A stretch of 56,185 nt of DNA. Origin: Rhodobacter sp. (GTDB lineage Bacteria > Pseudomonadota > Alphaproteobacteria > Rhodobacterales > Rhodobacteraceae). A program made the position numbers and the translations under genes. Of the stretch, positions 16,349 to 25,660 are shown piece by piece (the first letter of the stretch is position 1; each line of letters begins with the position of its first letter). The stretch spans positions 1 through 56,185 of the forward strand of contig JASJCA010000010.1 in the NCBI GenBank assembly GCA_030066215.1. Reading direction: 5' to 3'. The notes below the pieces were generated by a model, which saw nothing but the letters and a program-made list of their open reading frames with translations, was not told the origin of the DNA and ran no database searches.

Positions 16349-17494
16349 ATGCCCGCCACCGCCTATCTTGCAAAGCAGATCTTCGACGGCACCGTGCTGC
16401 ACCAGGGCGCCGCCCTTGTGGTCGAGTCCGGAACCGTTGCGGCGATCGCGACCGATGTGCCGAACGGCGCGCGCAGGATCAAGCTCGGCCCCGGCACAAT
16501 CGCGCCGGGCTTCGTCGATCTGCAGGTGAACGGCGGGGGCGGGGTGATGTTCAACGACGACCCTTCGGTCGCCACGCTCCGCCGGATGTCGGCCGCACTT
16601 GTCCGCCTCGGCACCACCGCCTTTCTACCCACGCTGATCACCGACCGGCCCGATGTCACCCGCGCGGCCATCGAGGCCGCCGCGGAGGCCATCGCCCAAG
16701 GCGTGCCGGGCATCGCCGGATTGCACTTGGAAGGCCCGCATCTGTCGGTGGCGCGAAAGGGCGCGCATGATCCAGCGTTGATCCGGCCGATGACCACCGA
16801 CGACCTCGCCCTCCTTTGCGACGCCGCGCGACGCCTGCCCGCGCTGATGGTCACCGTCGCCCCCGAAACCGTCCCGCCCGGACAGATCGCCGCCCTGACC
16901 GAGGCCGGGGCCGTCGTCTCGCTCGGCCACAGCGACGCGGATTTCGCCACCTGCGCTCGGGCCGCCGAGGCCGGCGCGTCTTGCGTCACGCATCTCTTCA
17001 ACGCGATGAGCCAGCTTGCCAGCCGCGAACCCGGTTTGGTGGGCGCGGCCCTTCACCAAGGCGAGTTGTCAGCCGGGCTGATCGCCGACGGCATCCATGT
17101 GCACCCCGCGACCATCGCCACCGCCCTGCGCGCCAAGACCGGCCCCGGCGCGGTGTTCCTGGTGACCGACGCGATGGCGACAGCGGGATCGGACATCACA
17201 GGCTTCGAGCTGAACGGTAGATGGATCGAGCGCCGCGACGGGCGGCTGACGTTAGCGGACGGGACGCTGGCGGGGGCCGATCTGGATTTCGCCCGCGCGC
17301 TGCGGGTGATGGTGCGAGAGGTCGGGCTTTCGCTCGGCGAGGCTCTGGCGATGGCCACCTCCGGCCCGGCGGGGCTGTTGCAGCGGCCGGACAGCCATGG
17401 CCATCTCACCCCGGGCGCTTCCGCCGACTTCGTCCATCTCGGGCCGGACCTCGACCTTCTGGGCACCTGGATGTCCGGGGCGCCGGTGGTCTGA
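16349..17494 (+). CDS. nagA: N-acetylglucosamine-6-phosphate deacetylase
   Basis: 381-residue amidohydrolase-fold enzyme that removes acetate from GlcNAc-6-P. Visible features are APGFVDLQVNGGGGVMFND, GLHLEGPHLS with the metal-ligand glutamate, SLGHSDADF, VTHLFNAMSQL, IADGIHVHP and the catalytic aspartate in FLVTDAMATAG. It is last in the plus-strand operon and ends three bases before the convergent yihA. It feeds the upstream SIS deaminase, completing conversion of amino sugar to fructose-6-P. Confidence 0.94.
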   Translation: MPATAYLAKQIFDGTVLHQGAALVVESGTVAAIATDVPNGARRIKLGPGTIAPGFVDLQVNGGGGVMFNDDPSVATLRRMSAALVRLGTTAFLPTLITDRPDVTRAAIEAAAEAIAQGVPGIAGLHLEGPHLSVARKGAHDPALIRPMTTDDLALLCDAARRLPALMVTVAPETVPPGQIAALTEAGAVVSLGHSDADFATCARAAEAGASCVTHLFNAMSQLASREPGLVGAALHQGELSAGLIADGIHVHPATIATALRAKTGPGAVFLVTDAMATAGSDITGFELNGRWIERRDGRLTLADGTLAGADLDFARALRVMVREVGLSLGEALAMATSGPAGLLQRPDSHGHLTPGASADFVHLGPDLDLLGTWMSGAPVV

Positions 17495-17497
17495 CCC

Positions 17498-18148
17498 TCA
17501 ACCGATCCCGGCGATTTCCGCCCGCAGGGTCTCGATGCCTGCCCCCTTCTGTGCCGACGTCGTCACGATCCCCGGGAAAGCAGCCGGATGCCGGGCCAGT
17601 GCGGCGCGCACGTGTTCCAGGTTCCGCCCCAACTCCGCCGCCTTGACCTTGTCGGTCTTGGTCAGGACCGCCTGGAAGGTCACTGCAGCCCGGTCCAGGA
17701 GGCCCATGATCTCTTCGTCCGGAGGCTTCACCCCGTGCCGCGCGTCGATCAGCACGAAGGCCCGGCGCAGGGTCGGACGCCCGGCCAGATAAGCCTTCAG
17801 CAGCCGTTGCCAGCGTTCGACGACCTGCACCGGCGCCTTGGCGAAGCCATAGCCGGGCAGATCGACCAGGTAATGGCCGTCGCCGAGCGTGAAATAGTTG
17901 ATCTCCTGCGTCCGGCCCGGCGTGTTCGAGGCGCGCGCCAGCCCCTTGCGGCCGGTCAGCGCGTTGATCAGCGACGACTTGCCCACGTTCGACCGGCCGG
18001 CAAAGCAGACCTCTGCGCGGTCCGCCGGCGGCAGCCCCTCCATCGCCACCACGCCCTTGAGAAAGTCGATCGGCCCGGCGAAGAGCCGCCGACCGGCCTC
18101 GCGCGCCGCCTCTTCGGGCTCGGGCGTCAGCGGAAAGGCGATCTGCAT
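17498..18148 (-). CDS. yihA: Ribosome biogenesis GTP-binding protein YsxC/EngB
   Basis: 216 residues. The GTPase motifs are GRSNVGKSSLIN (P-loop), the threonine-bearing NTPGRTQEINYF, DLPGYGFAKAP (G3) and TKTDKVKA (G4). This small TrmE-Era-like GTPase acts in large-subunit assembly. Its ATG directly follows the TAG stop of the MOSC gene, and its stop faces nagA. The yidC-MOSC-yihA order is usual for the group. Confidence 0.94.
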   Translation of the reverse strand: MQIAFPLTPEPEEAAREAGRRLFAGPIDFLKGVVAMEGLPPADRAEVCFAGRSNVGKSSLINALTGRKGLARASNTPGRTQEINYFTLGDGHYLVDLPGYGFAKAPVQVVERWQRLLKAYLAGRPTLRRAFVLIDARHGVKPPDEEIMGLLDRAAVTFQAVLTKTDKVKAAELGRNLEHVRAALARHPAAFPGIVTTSAQKGAGIETLRAEIAGIG

Positions 18149-18892
18149 CTAGAGCCGTTCGACCGGGTCGCCCACCGCGATGTCGCCGCCTTCGACCACC
18201 TCGGCGCGGACGCTGAAGTCCTGATGGCCCCAGGTTTCCAGCGCCCCCAGCGTGTCGGCGTCGCGCCGGCCGGTCTCGGGATTGGCCGTGGTGGCGGTAC
18301 AGCGGTCGGTGCGTTCGCGCGCCCGCAGCACCGCGCCGCCGATCCGCACCTCGCGGTCCATCCACTCAAACTCTTCCCACGGCCCAAGCCCGTCGAGCCA
18401 GATATTTCCGCGCCAGCGATGGATCGACAGCTTGCGGCCCAGCCGCTGCTCGACCGCGCGGTGCGAGCTGAGGTTGCAGAGCGTCACCGAGGCGAAATCG
18501 CTGTCAGTCATGCCGCGGCCCGGGACCCGGACGATCCGGGCCGAGGCGGCTCGGTCGGCGGGCATCAGCGGCCGCACCCAGTCGATCAGCCGGTCCGGCT
18601 CGGCATCGGGGCGGAACGTCAGATCGGGCCGGTCGGGGTGGCGCAGGGTCAGGGTTTCGGTCGTCTCGTCGAGCTCTGCCGTGATCGCCATCAACGCCGG
18701 CGCCTTGGAGACGCGCGAGAAGTTCGCGCAATGGGCCCAGGCGCTGCCGTCGGCCTTCGCGGCCTCATGCGCCACCGCCCAGGTCCTGTCCCACGGCATG
18801 GTGCGGCCGGCGGTCAGGGCCACGCGCTCCACCGCCTCGCGCCCGTGGCTCTTGATCGGGTGACGCCAAAGACTGGCGACCGCGCCGGTCAT
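18149..18892 (-). CDS. MOSC-domain sulfur-carrier protein
   Basis: 247 residues. An N-terminal barrel (VASLWRHPIKSHGREAVERV) precedes a MOSC domain with NLSSHRAVEQRLG, RWRGNIWLDGLGPWEEFEW and RCTATTANPETGRRD, as in molybdenum cofactor sulfurase C-terminal and YcbX-like proteins. Such proteins handle sulfur or Moco-linked reductions, but the partner is not evident. It overlaps yidC by four bases (18889-18892) and is coupled to it. Confidence 0.85.
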   Translation of the reverse strand: MTGAVASLWRHPIKSHGREAVERVALTAGRTMPWDRTWAVAHEAAKADGSAWAHCANFSRVSKAPALMAITAELDETTETLTLRHPDRPDLTFRPDAEPDRLIDWVRPLMPADRAASARIVRVPGRGMTDSDFASVTLCNLSSHRAVEQRLGRKLSIHRWRGNIWLDGLGPWEEFEWMDREVRIGGAVLRARERTDRCTATTANPETGRRDADTLGALETWGHQDFSVRAEVVEGGDIAVGDPVERL

Positions 18893-20730
18893 TTCTTGTC
18901 CGCGCCCTCGGCGGGTTTGGCCTTGCGCTTGAAGCTAGAGAGGATGTTGCCGAAGACGTCGGGCTTGTAACCCTGGCTGCGCATGATGATGTATTGCTGC
19001 GCGAAGGTGATCATGTTGTTGGCGATCCAGTAGATGATCAGCCCGCTGGCGAAGGTGCCCAGCATGAACATGAAGACCCAGGGCATCCAGGCGAAGATCG
19101 CCGCCTGGGTCGGGTCGGTGGGCGCCGGGTTGAGTTTCTGCTGCAGCCACATCGAGATGCCCAGTAGGATCGGCAGCACGCCCAGCGAGAAGATGAACAA
19201 GAGCGACCCGGGCTCCGGCGTGGCCCAGGAAAACAGGCCGAAGAGGTTCAGGATCGAGGTCGGGTCCGGCGCGGACAGGTCGGTGATCCAGGCGATAAAC
19301 GGCGCGTGCCTCAGCTCGATGGTGACGAAGATCACTTTGTAGAGCGAGAAGAAGATCGGGATCTGCAACAGGATCGGTAGGCAGCCCGAGGCCGGGTTGA
19401 CCTTTTCCTTCTTGTAGAGCCCCATCATCTCTTGCTGCAGCTTCTGGCGGTCGTCGCCGGCGCGCTCCTTGATCTTCTCCATCTCGGGCTGCAGTTCTTT
19501 CATCTTGGCCATCGAGACGTAGGATTTGTAGGCCAGCGGGAACAGGATCGCCTTGATGATCAGCGTCAACCCGATGATCGCCCAGCCCATGTTGCCGATC
19601 AGAGCGTTCAGCCAATGCAGCACCGCGAAGATCGGCTTGGTGAGGAAGTAGAACCAGCCCCAGTCGATCGAATCGATGAACCGGTAGATGCCCTCGCCAT
19701 TCTGGTATTCGCGGATCGTCTCCCACTCCTTGGCGCCGGCGAAGAGCTGGCTGGTGATCTCGGCGGTGCCGCCCGGGGCGATCTCGACCGTGGGGTGGCG
19801 CGCCTCGACCTGGTAGATGTCGGCCGAGGCCACGTATTTCGCGACCGAGGTGAAGGCCTGGCCGGGCTCGGGGATCAGCGTGGTCATCCAATAGTGGTCG
19901 GTGAAGCCGATCCAGCCGTTCTGCTCGACCGCGACGACATCGGCGCGGGCGCCCTCGCGTTCGACGAAATCCATATCCGGCATGTCGCCGTAGTTGATTT
20001 CCTCGAGCTCGTCGTCGGTCTGGCGCACAACGCCTTCGTGGATGATGAAAAACCCGGTCTGGTCGGCCGGTTCGCCGTGCCGGGCGACGATGCCGTAGGG
20101 CGCCATGCGCAGGGGCGCGGCGCCGGTGTTTTCCGCACTTTGGGTGACGGTGAAAAGGAAGTCGGCGTCGACCGAGATCTCGCGGCGGAAGGTCACGCCC
20201 TTGCCATTGTCCCAGCGCAGCACGATCGGCGCATCGACGCCCAGCGCGGTGCCGCTTTCGACCTGCCATTCGGTGTTGGCGTCGGGCACGTCCTCGAACG
20301 ACAATTCGCCGCCCGGAACCCAGCCATAGAGCGCGTAATAGGCGTTCGCCTGGCCCACCGGCGACAACAGCGTCACGGTCGGGCTGTCGGGTTCCTGCTG
20401 GACCCGGTAGTCCTTCAGCGCCAGCTGGTCGATGCGCCCGCCAGTGAGCGAGATCGCGCCCGAGACCCGCGGCGTGTCGATCTCGATCCGCGCAGACTGC
20501 GGCGCGGCGGGCGCGGTGTCGGACTGGGCCGCGGGCGCGGCGCCCGGACCGGTGGTAGCGGCGGGTGGCACCGCGGCGGTCTCGGGTGCGGCGGGCGCCT
20601 GGGTCGAGACGGTGGCCGGTGGGGTCTGGTCCAGCGCCGGCTCTTCCGGCGGGAACACGATGAACCACACCAGGATCACCAGGAAACTCAAGGCCGTGGC
20701 CAGGATGAGGTTCTTGTTCTGGTCGTCCAT
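18889..20730 (-). CDS. yidC: Membrane protein insertase
   Basis: 613 residues. It has an N-terminal anchor (NLILATALSFLVILVWFIVF), an Ala/Pro-rich linker, a large periplasmic domain and the C-terminal insertase core with FFLTKPIFAVLHWLNALIGN, GCLPILLQIPIFFSLY and the closing helices ending near YIIMRSQGYKPD. The length and long periplasmic domain are typical of Gram-negative YidC. It inserts proteins into the inner membrane alone or with SecYEG. The usual upstream partners rpmH and rnpA are not found before it; a 700-bp non-coding stretch is there instead. Confidence 0.95.
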   Translation of the reverse strand: MDDQNKNLILATALSFLVILVWFIVFPPEEPALDQTPPATVSTQAPAAPETAAVPPAATTGPGAAPAAQSDTAPAAPQSARIEIDTPRVSGAISLTGGRIDQLALKDYRVQQEPDSPTVTLLSPVGQANAYYALYGWVPGGELSFEDVPDANTEWQVESGTALGVDAPIVLRWDNGKGVTFRREISVDADFLFTVTQSAENTGAAPLRMAPYGIVARHGEPADQTGFFIIHEGVVRQTDDELEEINYGDMPDMDFVEREGARADVVAVEQNGWIGFTDHYWMTTLIPEPGQAFTSVAKYVASADIYQVEARHPTVEIAPGGTAEITSQLFAGAKEWETIREYQNGEGIYRFIDSIDWGWFYFLTKPIFAVLHWLNALIGNMGWAIIGLTLIIKAILFPLAYKSYVSMAKMKELQPEMEKIKERAGDDRQKLQQEMMGLYKKEKVNPASGCLPILLQIPIFFSLYKVIFVTIELRHAPFIAWITDLSAPDPTSILNLFGLFSWATPEPGSLLFIFSLGVLPILLGISMWLQQKLNPAPTDPTQAAIFAWMPWVFMFMLGTFASGLIIYWIANNMITFAQQYIIMRSQGYKPDVFGNILSSFKRKAKPAEGADKK

Positions 20731-21438
20731 CTCGCGCCGCCCGCGCCACTCTTTCAGATCAGGCGTGGTTCAACCCTCCGATCGCCCAAAGGTCAAGCGG
20801 ATTCCCGGACCGGCGCCCCTTGACCCTATCAAGGCGCCGCCGCGCAGATTTCAAGCCAAAGCGCTGGTTCCCTGCCGCAACGGCCTCGGGATCGCGCCAA
20901 CGGGGCTCCACTGCCGGTCCCGTCGAGCGGATCGAACTGCATGGGTTGCTGACCTGGGCCGTCGAACCCACAGCGCCAGCCAACGCTGCACGACGAGCTG
21001 CAGTCGGGGAACGCGAGCCCATAATGTGCGATCCGATGGCAGGATATTTGGATAGCCCTGGCCTGAAGCGCAGATTGGTGACAGCGAGGGAAGCCGGGCC
21101 ATCGCCGACCCGCGGGGTGGCGAACCGACCTCTAAACGGCGGCGCTTATTGGCTGTCGCATCCGTACGACTTCAAGCGGTGCGCGAGGCTGGACCGATCG
21201 CCGCCCCACCGGGGCGGGTCGGCGATGGCGCGGCGGCGCTGCGCGCCTTGAGTCCGCGCCGGGGACGCCGCCAGGTGTCGCCATCGCGTCAGAGTCCGCC
21301 ACGTGCGTCCATTCCCGGGGCAATCCCAATCCCCTGCAACGCGAACTTGCCAGGAATATTGGGAAGCCCCTCGTCCACCCCCAAGCCAGCCTCAACCGGT
21401 CCGGTCGTGGCCATCAAACCCGCCTCTCCCAGCCGGGA
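20731..21438. other. Gene-poor stretch between yidC and the EAL gene
   Basis: No convincing gene. It holds a hairpin at 20812-20838 (GGCGCC..CTTGA / TCAAG..GCGCC), which could act in the yidC leader, and a copy of the long stem-loop element at 21090-21262. The short open frames here show no conserved motif or good start. Confidence 0.6.
21090..21262. repeat. Long stem-loop intergenic element, copy D
   Basis: The left arm 21098-21123 (GGCCATCGCCGACCCGC...) pairs with 21201-21231 (...GCGGGTCGGCGATGGC). The loop has GGCGCTTATTGGCTGTCGC, matching the cores of copies A, B, C and E. A tail CGCTGCGCGCCTTGAGTCCG follows. The arms differ in sequence from copies A and B yet still pair. Confidence 0.7.
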
Positions 21439-22992
21439 TCAGCCGGCCTGGCGGGTAATCTTGGGTTGCTCGCGCAGCCTGGCGCGATGCGCACCGATCC
21501 AGTCGAGCGTCTCCGCAAACGGCATTGGCCGCGCGATGGAATAGCCTTGCACATGGCCGCAGCCGAGCTGCGCCAACAACGCGTGCTCGCCCACCGACTC
21601 GACACCTTCAGCCAGCGTGTTGATGCCCAGCCGGTCCGCCATCTCGAGAATCGCCGCCAGTACGTCCTGCTGCTCGCGGTCTGTATCGACATTGGCCACG
21701 AACGACCGGTCAATCTTGATCCGCCCCACCGAGAATCGCCGGATGCTCGCCAGCGAGGCGTGGCCCATGCCGAAATCGTCCAGATCGATGCCGCAGCCCA
21801 TCTTGGCCAGTTGCCCCAAGTTGCGGGTCACCACGTCGTTGTCCGCTCGGCACAGCACCGCCTCTAGGACTTCGATGGTCAGCCGCTCGGGCGCGAGGTC
21901 GAAACGGTCGAGCTCCCACCGGATCCTGTCGACCAGCGTCGGATCGCTCAATTCGTCGCGCGAGAAATTGACGCCCACATGCGGCATCCTCAGTCCGGCT
22001 TTGTCCCAGGTCTGCAGCGCGCTCAGCGACTGGTACAGCATCACCTCTCCCAGACGGCCGGTCAGCCCGGCCGCGGCGATCGCCGGCAGAAACACGCCCG
22101 GCAGAATCATCCCGCGCTCGGGATGTTCCCAGCGCGCCAGCGCCTCCATGCCCGAGACGTCGCCGGTATCGGTGCATAGTTGTGGTTGGAACCACGCGCC
22201 AATCTGACCGCATTCCAAGGCCTCGGCCACCTCGCCGACCAGGCCCGACCGCACGATGCGGGTTCGCGGCGGCTGCGCCGAATAGGCCCGGATCGCCGCG
22301 GTGCCGCTCGATTGCGCCTCGACCAGCGCGCTTTCGGCCGCGTCGAGGCAGGCGGCGGCGGTCATTTCCGAGGCGCGCCGCGGCAGGCAGAACCCGATCG
22401 AGGCGGTCAGAAACAGCCGAAGCCCGTCGATGACGATCGGTTCCGACACCGCCTGCTGCAGGCGTGCCGAGAGCTGCACCATGATCTCCAGATCCAGCCT
22501 TCGCGCCGGCGCCAGGGCGATGGCGAAGACCGCGCCATCAATCCGGCTGGCAACGTCGCCGTCGCGCAGCACCGTCTGCAACCGCGCGGCCACCTGGCGG
22601 AGGATGTCATCGGCAGCCCCGTCTCCATGCTGCTGGCGGCACGAGGCGAAATCGTCGATCTCCATGGTCAGGGCAGCGGTCCGCAGCCCGGTCTGCGGCG
22701 CCTCCGCGAAGGCCTTGTCGAGCGCGGCGCGAAGCCGGTCGCGCAACGGCAGCCCGGTGATCGCGTCGCCGTTTCGGGCGCCTGCATCCGCAACGGCCAT
22801 CGGTGTGAACAGCCCGACCAGCCCAAGCACTGCGGGCAGAAGCACCGCCATGAACAGCAACACGCCCTCGCCGCCGTACCAATAGCCGCCCAGCGTCAGC
22901 GCCGGCACGAAGGCCAGGATCTGCGGCCCGAATAGCGCGGTTTTGACGGTCAGTTTCAGGTGCCTGGCCCAGCGGCCGAGTGTCTTCGCCAT
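21439..22992 (-). CDS. Membrane-anchored cyclic-di-GMP phosphodiesterase (EAL) with degenerate GGDEF
   Basis: 517 residues from the ATG at 22992 with GGGG upstream; an in-frame ATG at 23025 is less favoured. Two membrane segments (near residues 15-55) precede a GGDEF-fold domain whose signature reads RIDGAVFAIA instead of R-x-GGDEF, so cyclase activity should be lost. The EAL domain keeps its catalytic set: EALARW, NFSRDEL, EVLEAV, DDFGMG, IKIDRSF, EGVES and QGYSIARP. Predicted to hydrolyse c-di-GMP at the inner membrane, possibly with GTP binding by the degenerate domain as a control. It is monocistronic. Confidence 0.9.
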   Translation of the reverse strand: MAKTLGRWARHLKLTVKTALFGPQILAFVPALTLGGYWYGGEGVLLFMAVLLPAVLGLVGLFTPMAVADAGARNGDAITGLPLRDRLRAALDKAFAEAPQTGLRTAALTMEIDDFASCRQQHGDGAADDILRQVAARLQTVLRDGDVASRIDGAVFAIALAPARRLDLEIMVQLSARLQQAVSEPIVIDGLRLFLTASIGFCLPRRASEMTAAACLDAAESALVEAQSSGTAAIRAYSAQPPRTRIVRSGLVGEVAEALECGQIGAWFQPQLCTDTGDVSGMEALARWEHPERGMILPGVFLPAIAAAGLTGRLGEVMLYQSLSALQTWDKAGLRMPHVGVNFSRDELSDPTLVDRIRWELDRFDLAPERLTIEVLEAVLCRADNDVVTRNLGQLAKMGCGIDLDDFGMGHASLASIRRFSVGRIKIDRSFVANVDTDREQQDVLAAILEMADRLGINTLAEGVESVGEHALLAQLGCGHVQGYSIARPMPFAETLDWIGAHRARLREQPKITRQAG

Positions 22993-23094
22993 GACGATGC
23001 CCCAAGATCTGCGGCGCGGGGCCATAGCGCCCCGACGTGTCGGCAGGACCCTAGGCCGTGCGAAGTCAGTGCGCGGTTAACGGCGGCATCCGAA

Positions 23095-23946
23095 TTAGGA
23101 CGGATTTTCCTCAATTGCCCCAGGGTCGCGGGCGAGCCCTGCGAAATCGAAGAGCTTGGGGTCCAACAGATGCGACGGGCGGGCGTTCATCAGCGCGCGG
23201 AACATCTTCTGCCGCCGGCCCGGATGCGCCCGCTCCCAGCCGTCGATCAGCGCCTTGATCTGCTGGCGTTGCAGCCCGTCCTGGCTGCCGCAGAGATCGC
23301 AGGGGATGATCGGGTAGCCCATGGCGCGGGCGAAGCGGTCGCAATCGGCCTCGGCCACATGGGCCAGCGGGCGCAGGACAAAGAGATCGGCGGCCTCGTT
23401 CAAAAGCTTCGGCGGCATCGCCGCCAGGCGAGAGCCGTGAAACAGGTTCAAAAAGAAGGTCTCGAGGATGTCGTCGCGGTGGTGGCCGAGGACCACTGCC
23501 GTACAGCCCTCTTCCCGCGCGATGCGGTAGAGATTGCCGCGCCGGAGCCGCGAGCAGAGCGCGCAATAAGTCCGCCCCCGGGGCACCTTGTCGACGACGA
23601 CGGAATAGGTGTCCTGGTATTCGATCCGATGCGGCACGCCCATCTTTGTCAGGAAATCGGGCAGCACGGTCGCGGGAAAACCCGGCTGGCCCTGGTCGAG
23701 GTTGCAGGCCAAAAGCTCGACCGGCAGAAGCCCGCGCCATTTCAGCTCATGCAGGGCCGCGAGCAGCGTGTAGCTGTCCTTGCCGCCCGAGAGGCATACC
23801 AGCCACCGTACCCCGCGCTCGGCCATGCCATACTGCTCGACCGCCTCGCGGGTCTGCCGCACGATGCGTTTGCGGAGCTTCTTGAACTCCGTCGTCGCGG
23901 GCGCGCCTTTGAAGAGCGGATGGATATCGTCGCCGGCATCGAGCAT
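23095..23946 (-). CDS. ttcA: tRNA 2-thiocytidine biosynthesis protein
   Basis: 283 residues from the ATG at 23946. The PP-loop [13 protein letters not shown] near residue 55 binds ATP, and two CxxC pairs ([10 protein letters not shown] and CDLCGSQDG) hold the iron-sulfur cluster used for s2C32 formation in t[19 protein letters not shown] and [14 protein letters not shown] are family signatures. It is divergent from argB, with 93 nt between the two starts. Confidence 0.94.
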   Translation of the reverse strand: MLDAGDDIHPLFKGAPATTEFKKLRKRIVRQTREAVEQYGMAERGVRWLVCLSGGKDSYTLLAALHELKWRGLLPVELLACNLDQGQPGFPATVLPDFLTKMGVPHRIEYQDTYSVVVDKVPRGRTYCALCSRLRRGNLYRIAREEGCTAVVLGHHRDDILETFFLNLFHGSRLAAMPPKLLNEAADLFVLRPLAHVAEADCDRFARAMGYPIIPCDLCGSQDGLQRQQIKALIDGWERAHPGRRQKMFRALMNARPSHLLDPKLFDFAGLARDPGAIEENPS

Positions 23947-24039
23947 GGGTTGCGTTCTGCCAAAACCGGCGGCGCAAGGGAAGCGCTTTGGCTTGAGAGG
24001 GCCGCGGTGACGGGCTAACAGAGGGCCGATGAGGACGCC

Positions 24040-24900
24040 ATGACATCCGAGCCCGAGACCCGCGATTGGTTCGCCACCGCCCGCACGCTTTCCGAGGCGC
24101 TGCCCTACCTGCAGCGCTACGACGGCGCCACCGTGGTGATCAAATTCGGCGGTCACGCGATGGGCGACGACGCCGCGATGGCCGGGTTCGCCCGCGACGT
24201 GGTGCTGATGCGCCATGTGGGCATCAACCCGGTGGTGGTGCATGGCGGCGGGCCGATGATCAACGAGCTACTGGCGCGGCTCGACATCCAATCGGAGTTC
24301 GTCGGCGGCAAGCGGGTCACCGACACGGCCACGGTCGAGGTGGTCGAGATGGTGCTGTCGGGCCGGGTCGGCAAGCGCATCGTGCAGGCGATCAACGCGC
24401 AAGGCGGCCGCGCGGTGGGGCTGTCGGGCAAGGACGCGAACCTGATGGTCTGCGAGCAGACCGACCCCGCGCTCGGCTTCGTCGGCACGCCGGTCGAGAT
24501 GAACGCCGATTACCTGCGGTCCTTGGCGGCGGCCGAGATCATCCCCGTGATCGCGCCGATCGGGGCGGGGCGGGCCGGCGAGACCTTCAACGTCAACGGC
24601 GACACCGCGGCCGGAGCGATTGCAGCGGCGCTGAAGGCCGACCGGCTGTTGCTCTTGACCGATGTCGAGGGGGTCAAGGATGCCGACGGAACGCTGATCA
24701 GCGAGCTGACCCAGGCCCGGGCGCACGCGCTGATCCGCGACGGCGTGATCGCTGGCGGCATGATCCCGAAGACCGAGACCGCGCTGCACGCGATGGAACA
24801 CGGTGTGCGCGCCGTGGTGATCCTCGACGGCCGCGCCCCCAACGCCTGCCTGTTGGAGCTTTTCACCGAACACGGCGCGGGCTCCTTGATCAAGGGGTGA
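24040..24900 (+). CDS. argB: Acetylglutamate kinase
   Basis: 286 residues, the normal length. It phosphorylates N-acetylglutamate in arginine synthesis. The amino acid kinase fold is marked by [65 protein letters not shown] and [11 protein letters not shown], with [13 protein letters not shown] at the end. An N-terminal helix (residues 1-25) is of the type that in arginine-sensitive enzymes links hexamers, so feedback inhibition is plausible. Confidence 0.96.
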   Translation: MTSEPETRDWFATARTLSEALPYLQRYDGATVVIKFGGHAMGDDAAMAGFARDVVLMRHVGINPVVVHGGGPMINELLARLDIQSEFVGGKRVTDTATVEVVEMVLSGRVGKRIVQAINAQGGRAVGLSGKDANLMVCEQTDPALGFVGTPVEMNADYLRSLAAAEIIPVIAPIGAGRAGETFNVNGDTAAGAIAAALKADRLLLLTDVEGVKDADGTLISELTQARAHALIRDGVIAGGMIPKTETALHAMEHGVRAVVILDGRAPNACLLELFTEHGAGSLIKG

Positions 24901-24977
24901 GGCGGTGGGGGGCTGGCAATTTGGTAGGTGACATCGTCATTTCGCCAAAGTGCCGCTCTGAGCACATGGACGAAAGT

Positions 24978-25155
24978 GCCCGCACGGCCCAGCGGCCGCC
25001 CGCGGGTTGGCGCCCGGACGGCTGAACGGCTCGATTTATTGTGCAAGATCATTGCTCCGCTTCCACTGAGCGCCCAACGGCAGCAAAGCGCCGACCCACC
25101 GGGGCGGGCCGCCGCTGGGCCGGGGCGACTTCGTCGCTGTTAACCCGGCCCGGGG
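24978..25155. repeat. Long stem-loop intergenic element, copy B
   Basis: It begins TGCCCGCACGGCCCAGCGG and closes GGGCCGCCGCTGGGCC, then CGACTTCGTCGCTGTTAACC, the same ends as copy A at 7172-7347. The loop of about 90 nt contains CTCGATTTATTGTGC and GCAGCAAAGCGCCG. Confidence 0.75.
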
Positions 25156-25375
25156 CATTGGTTTCGGCGTCGCTCAACGCCACCCATACAGGGCGAGCCC
25201 GCGATGGGTACAGCGGCGCTACGCGCTTTGAGGCCGTGCCCGGCGCAGCGCGTTGGCCGCTGACCTAAAGAATGCCGCATCCCAACCTCAGAATGCGAAG
25301 TCAGTGCGCCTACCGGCAACCCGCGGTTCGGGCTTCGCCGCGAACGGGCCGCACCCGCTGGGTGATCAGCCGGGG

Positions 25376-25595
25376 CCAGCGCCGACCCGCGGGATGGCGA
25401 GCCGACGTCTATTCGGGTGCACTTTATGGTTGTCGAGTCCGCAGGACCTCCAGCTGTGCGCAAGCCTCGACCAATCGCCACCCCTCCAGGGCGTTCGTGG
25501 CCGCCCGAAAAGGTCCACTGGACCTTTTTCGGGCTACGAACTGGCAATGTGCCCGGCGGGGCTGCGCCCCTTGATTCCATGCCCAAGGCAGCGCG
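25376..25595. repeat. Stem-loop intergenic element, copy C (degenerate), with nested palindrome
   Basis: The left arm CCGACCCGCGGGATGGCGAG and loop GTGCACTTTATGGTTGTCGA match copy D, but the right arm is no longer complementary. A near-perfect hairpin at 25504-25533 (CCCGAAAAGGTCC / GGACCTTTTTCGGG) is inserted before the usual tail GGGGCTGCGCCCCTTGATTC. That hairpin has a T-run and could terminate plus-strand read-through from argB. Confidence 0.6.
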
Positions 25596-25660
25596 TCGGT
25601 CTCTGCCCCACGCCATTTCCCGCCTTGACCTTCGCCGGAACCCGACTTGATCTAGGGCCC

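Larger units (their letters stand above)
24901..25660. other. Repeat-filled stretch after argB
   Basis: 760 nt without a supportable gene. It is a mosaic of stem-loop element copies: a full copy B (24978-25155), a right half (about 25185-25250) and a copy C (25376-25595). Open frames here run through the repeats and lack conserved motifs. Confidence 0.65.

Noticed and set aside
19432-20823. 463-codon plus-strand open frame opposite yidC
   Set aside because: yidC is unmistakable on the minus strand; this frame has no start context or motifs.
20851-21395. Small open frames between yidC and the EAL gene as possible rnpA or rpmH remnants
   Set aside because: No RNase P protein or L34 motif could be read; the sequence is mostly stem-loop repeat.
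25253-25660. N-terminal extension of the fatty acid hydroxylase gene by about 136 codons
   Set aside because: The added sequence is translated repeat DNA; the ATG at 25661 begins a proper membrane helix and matches family length.
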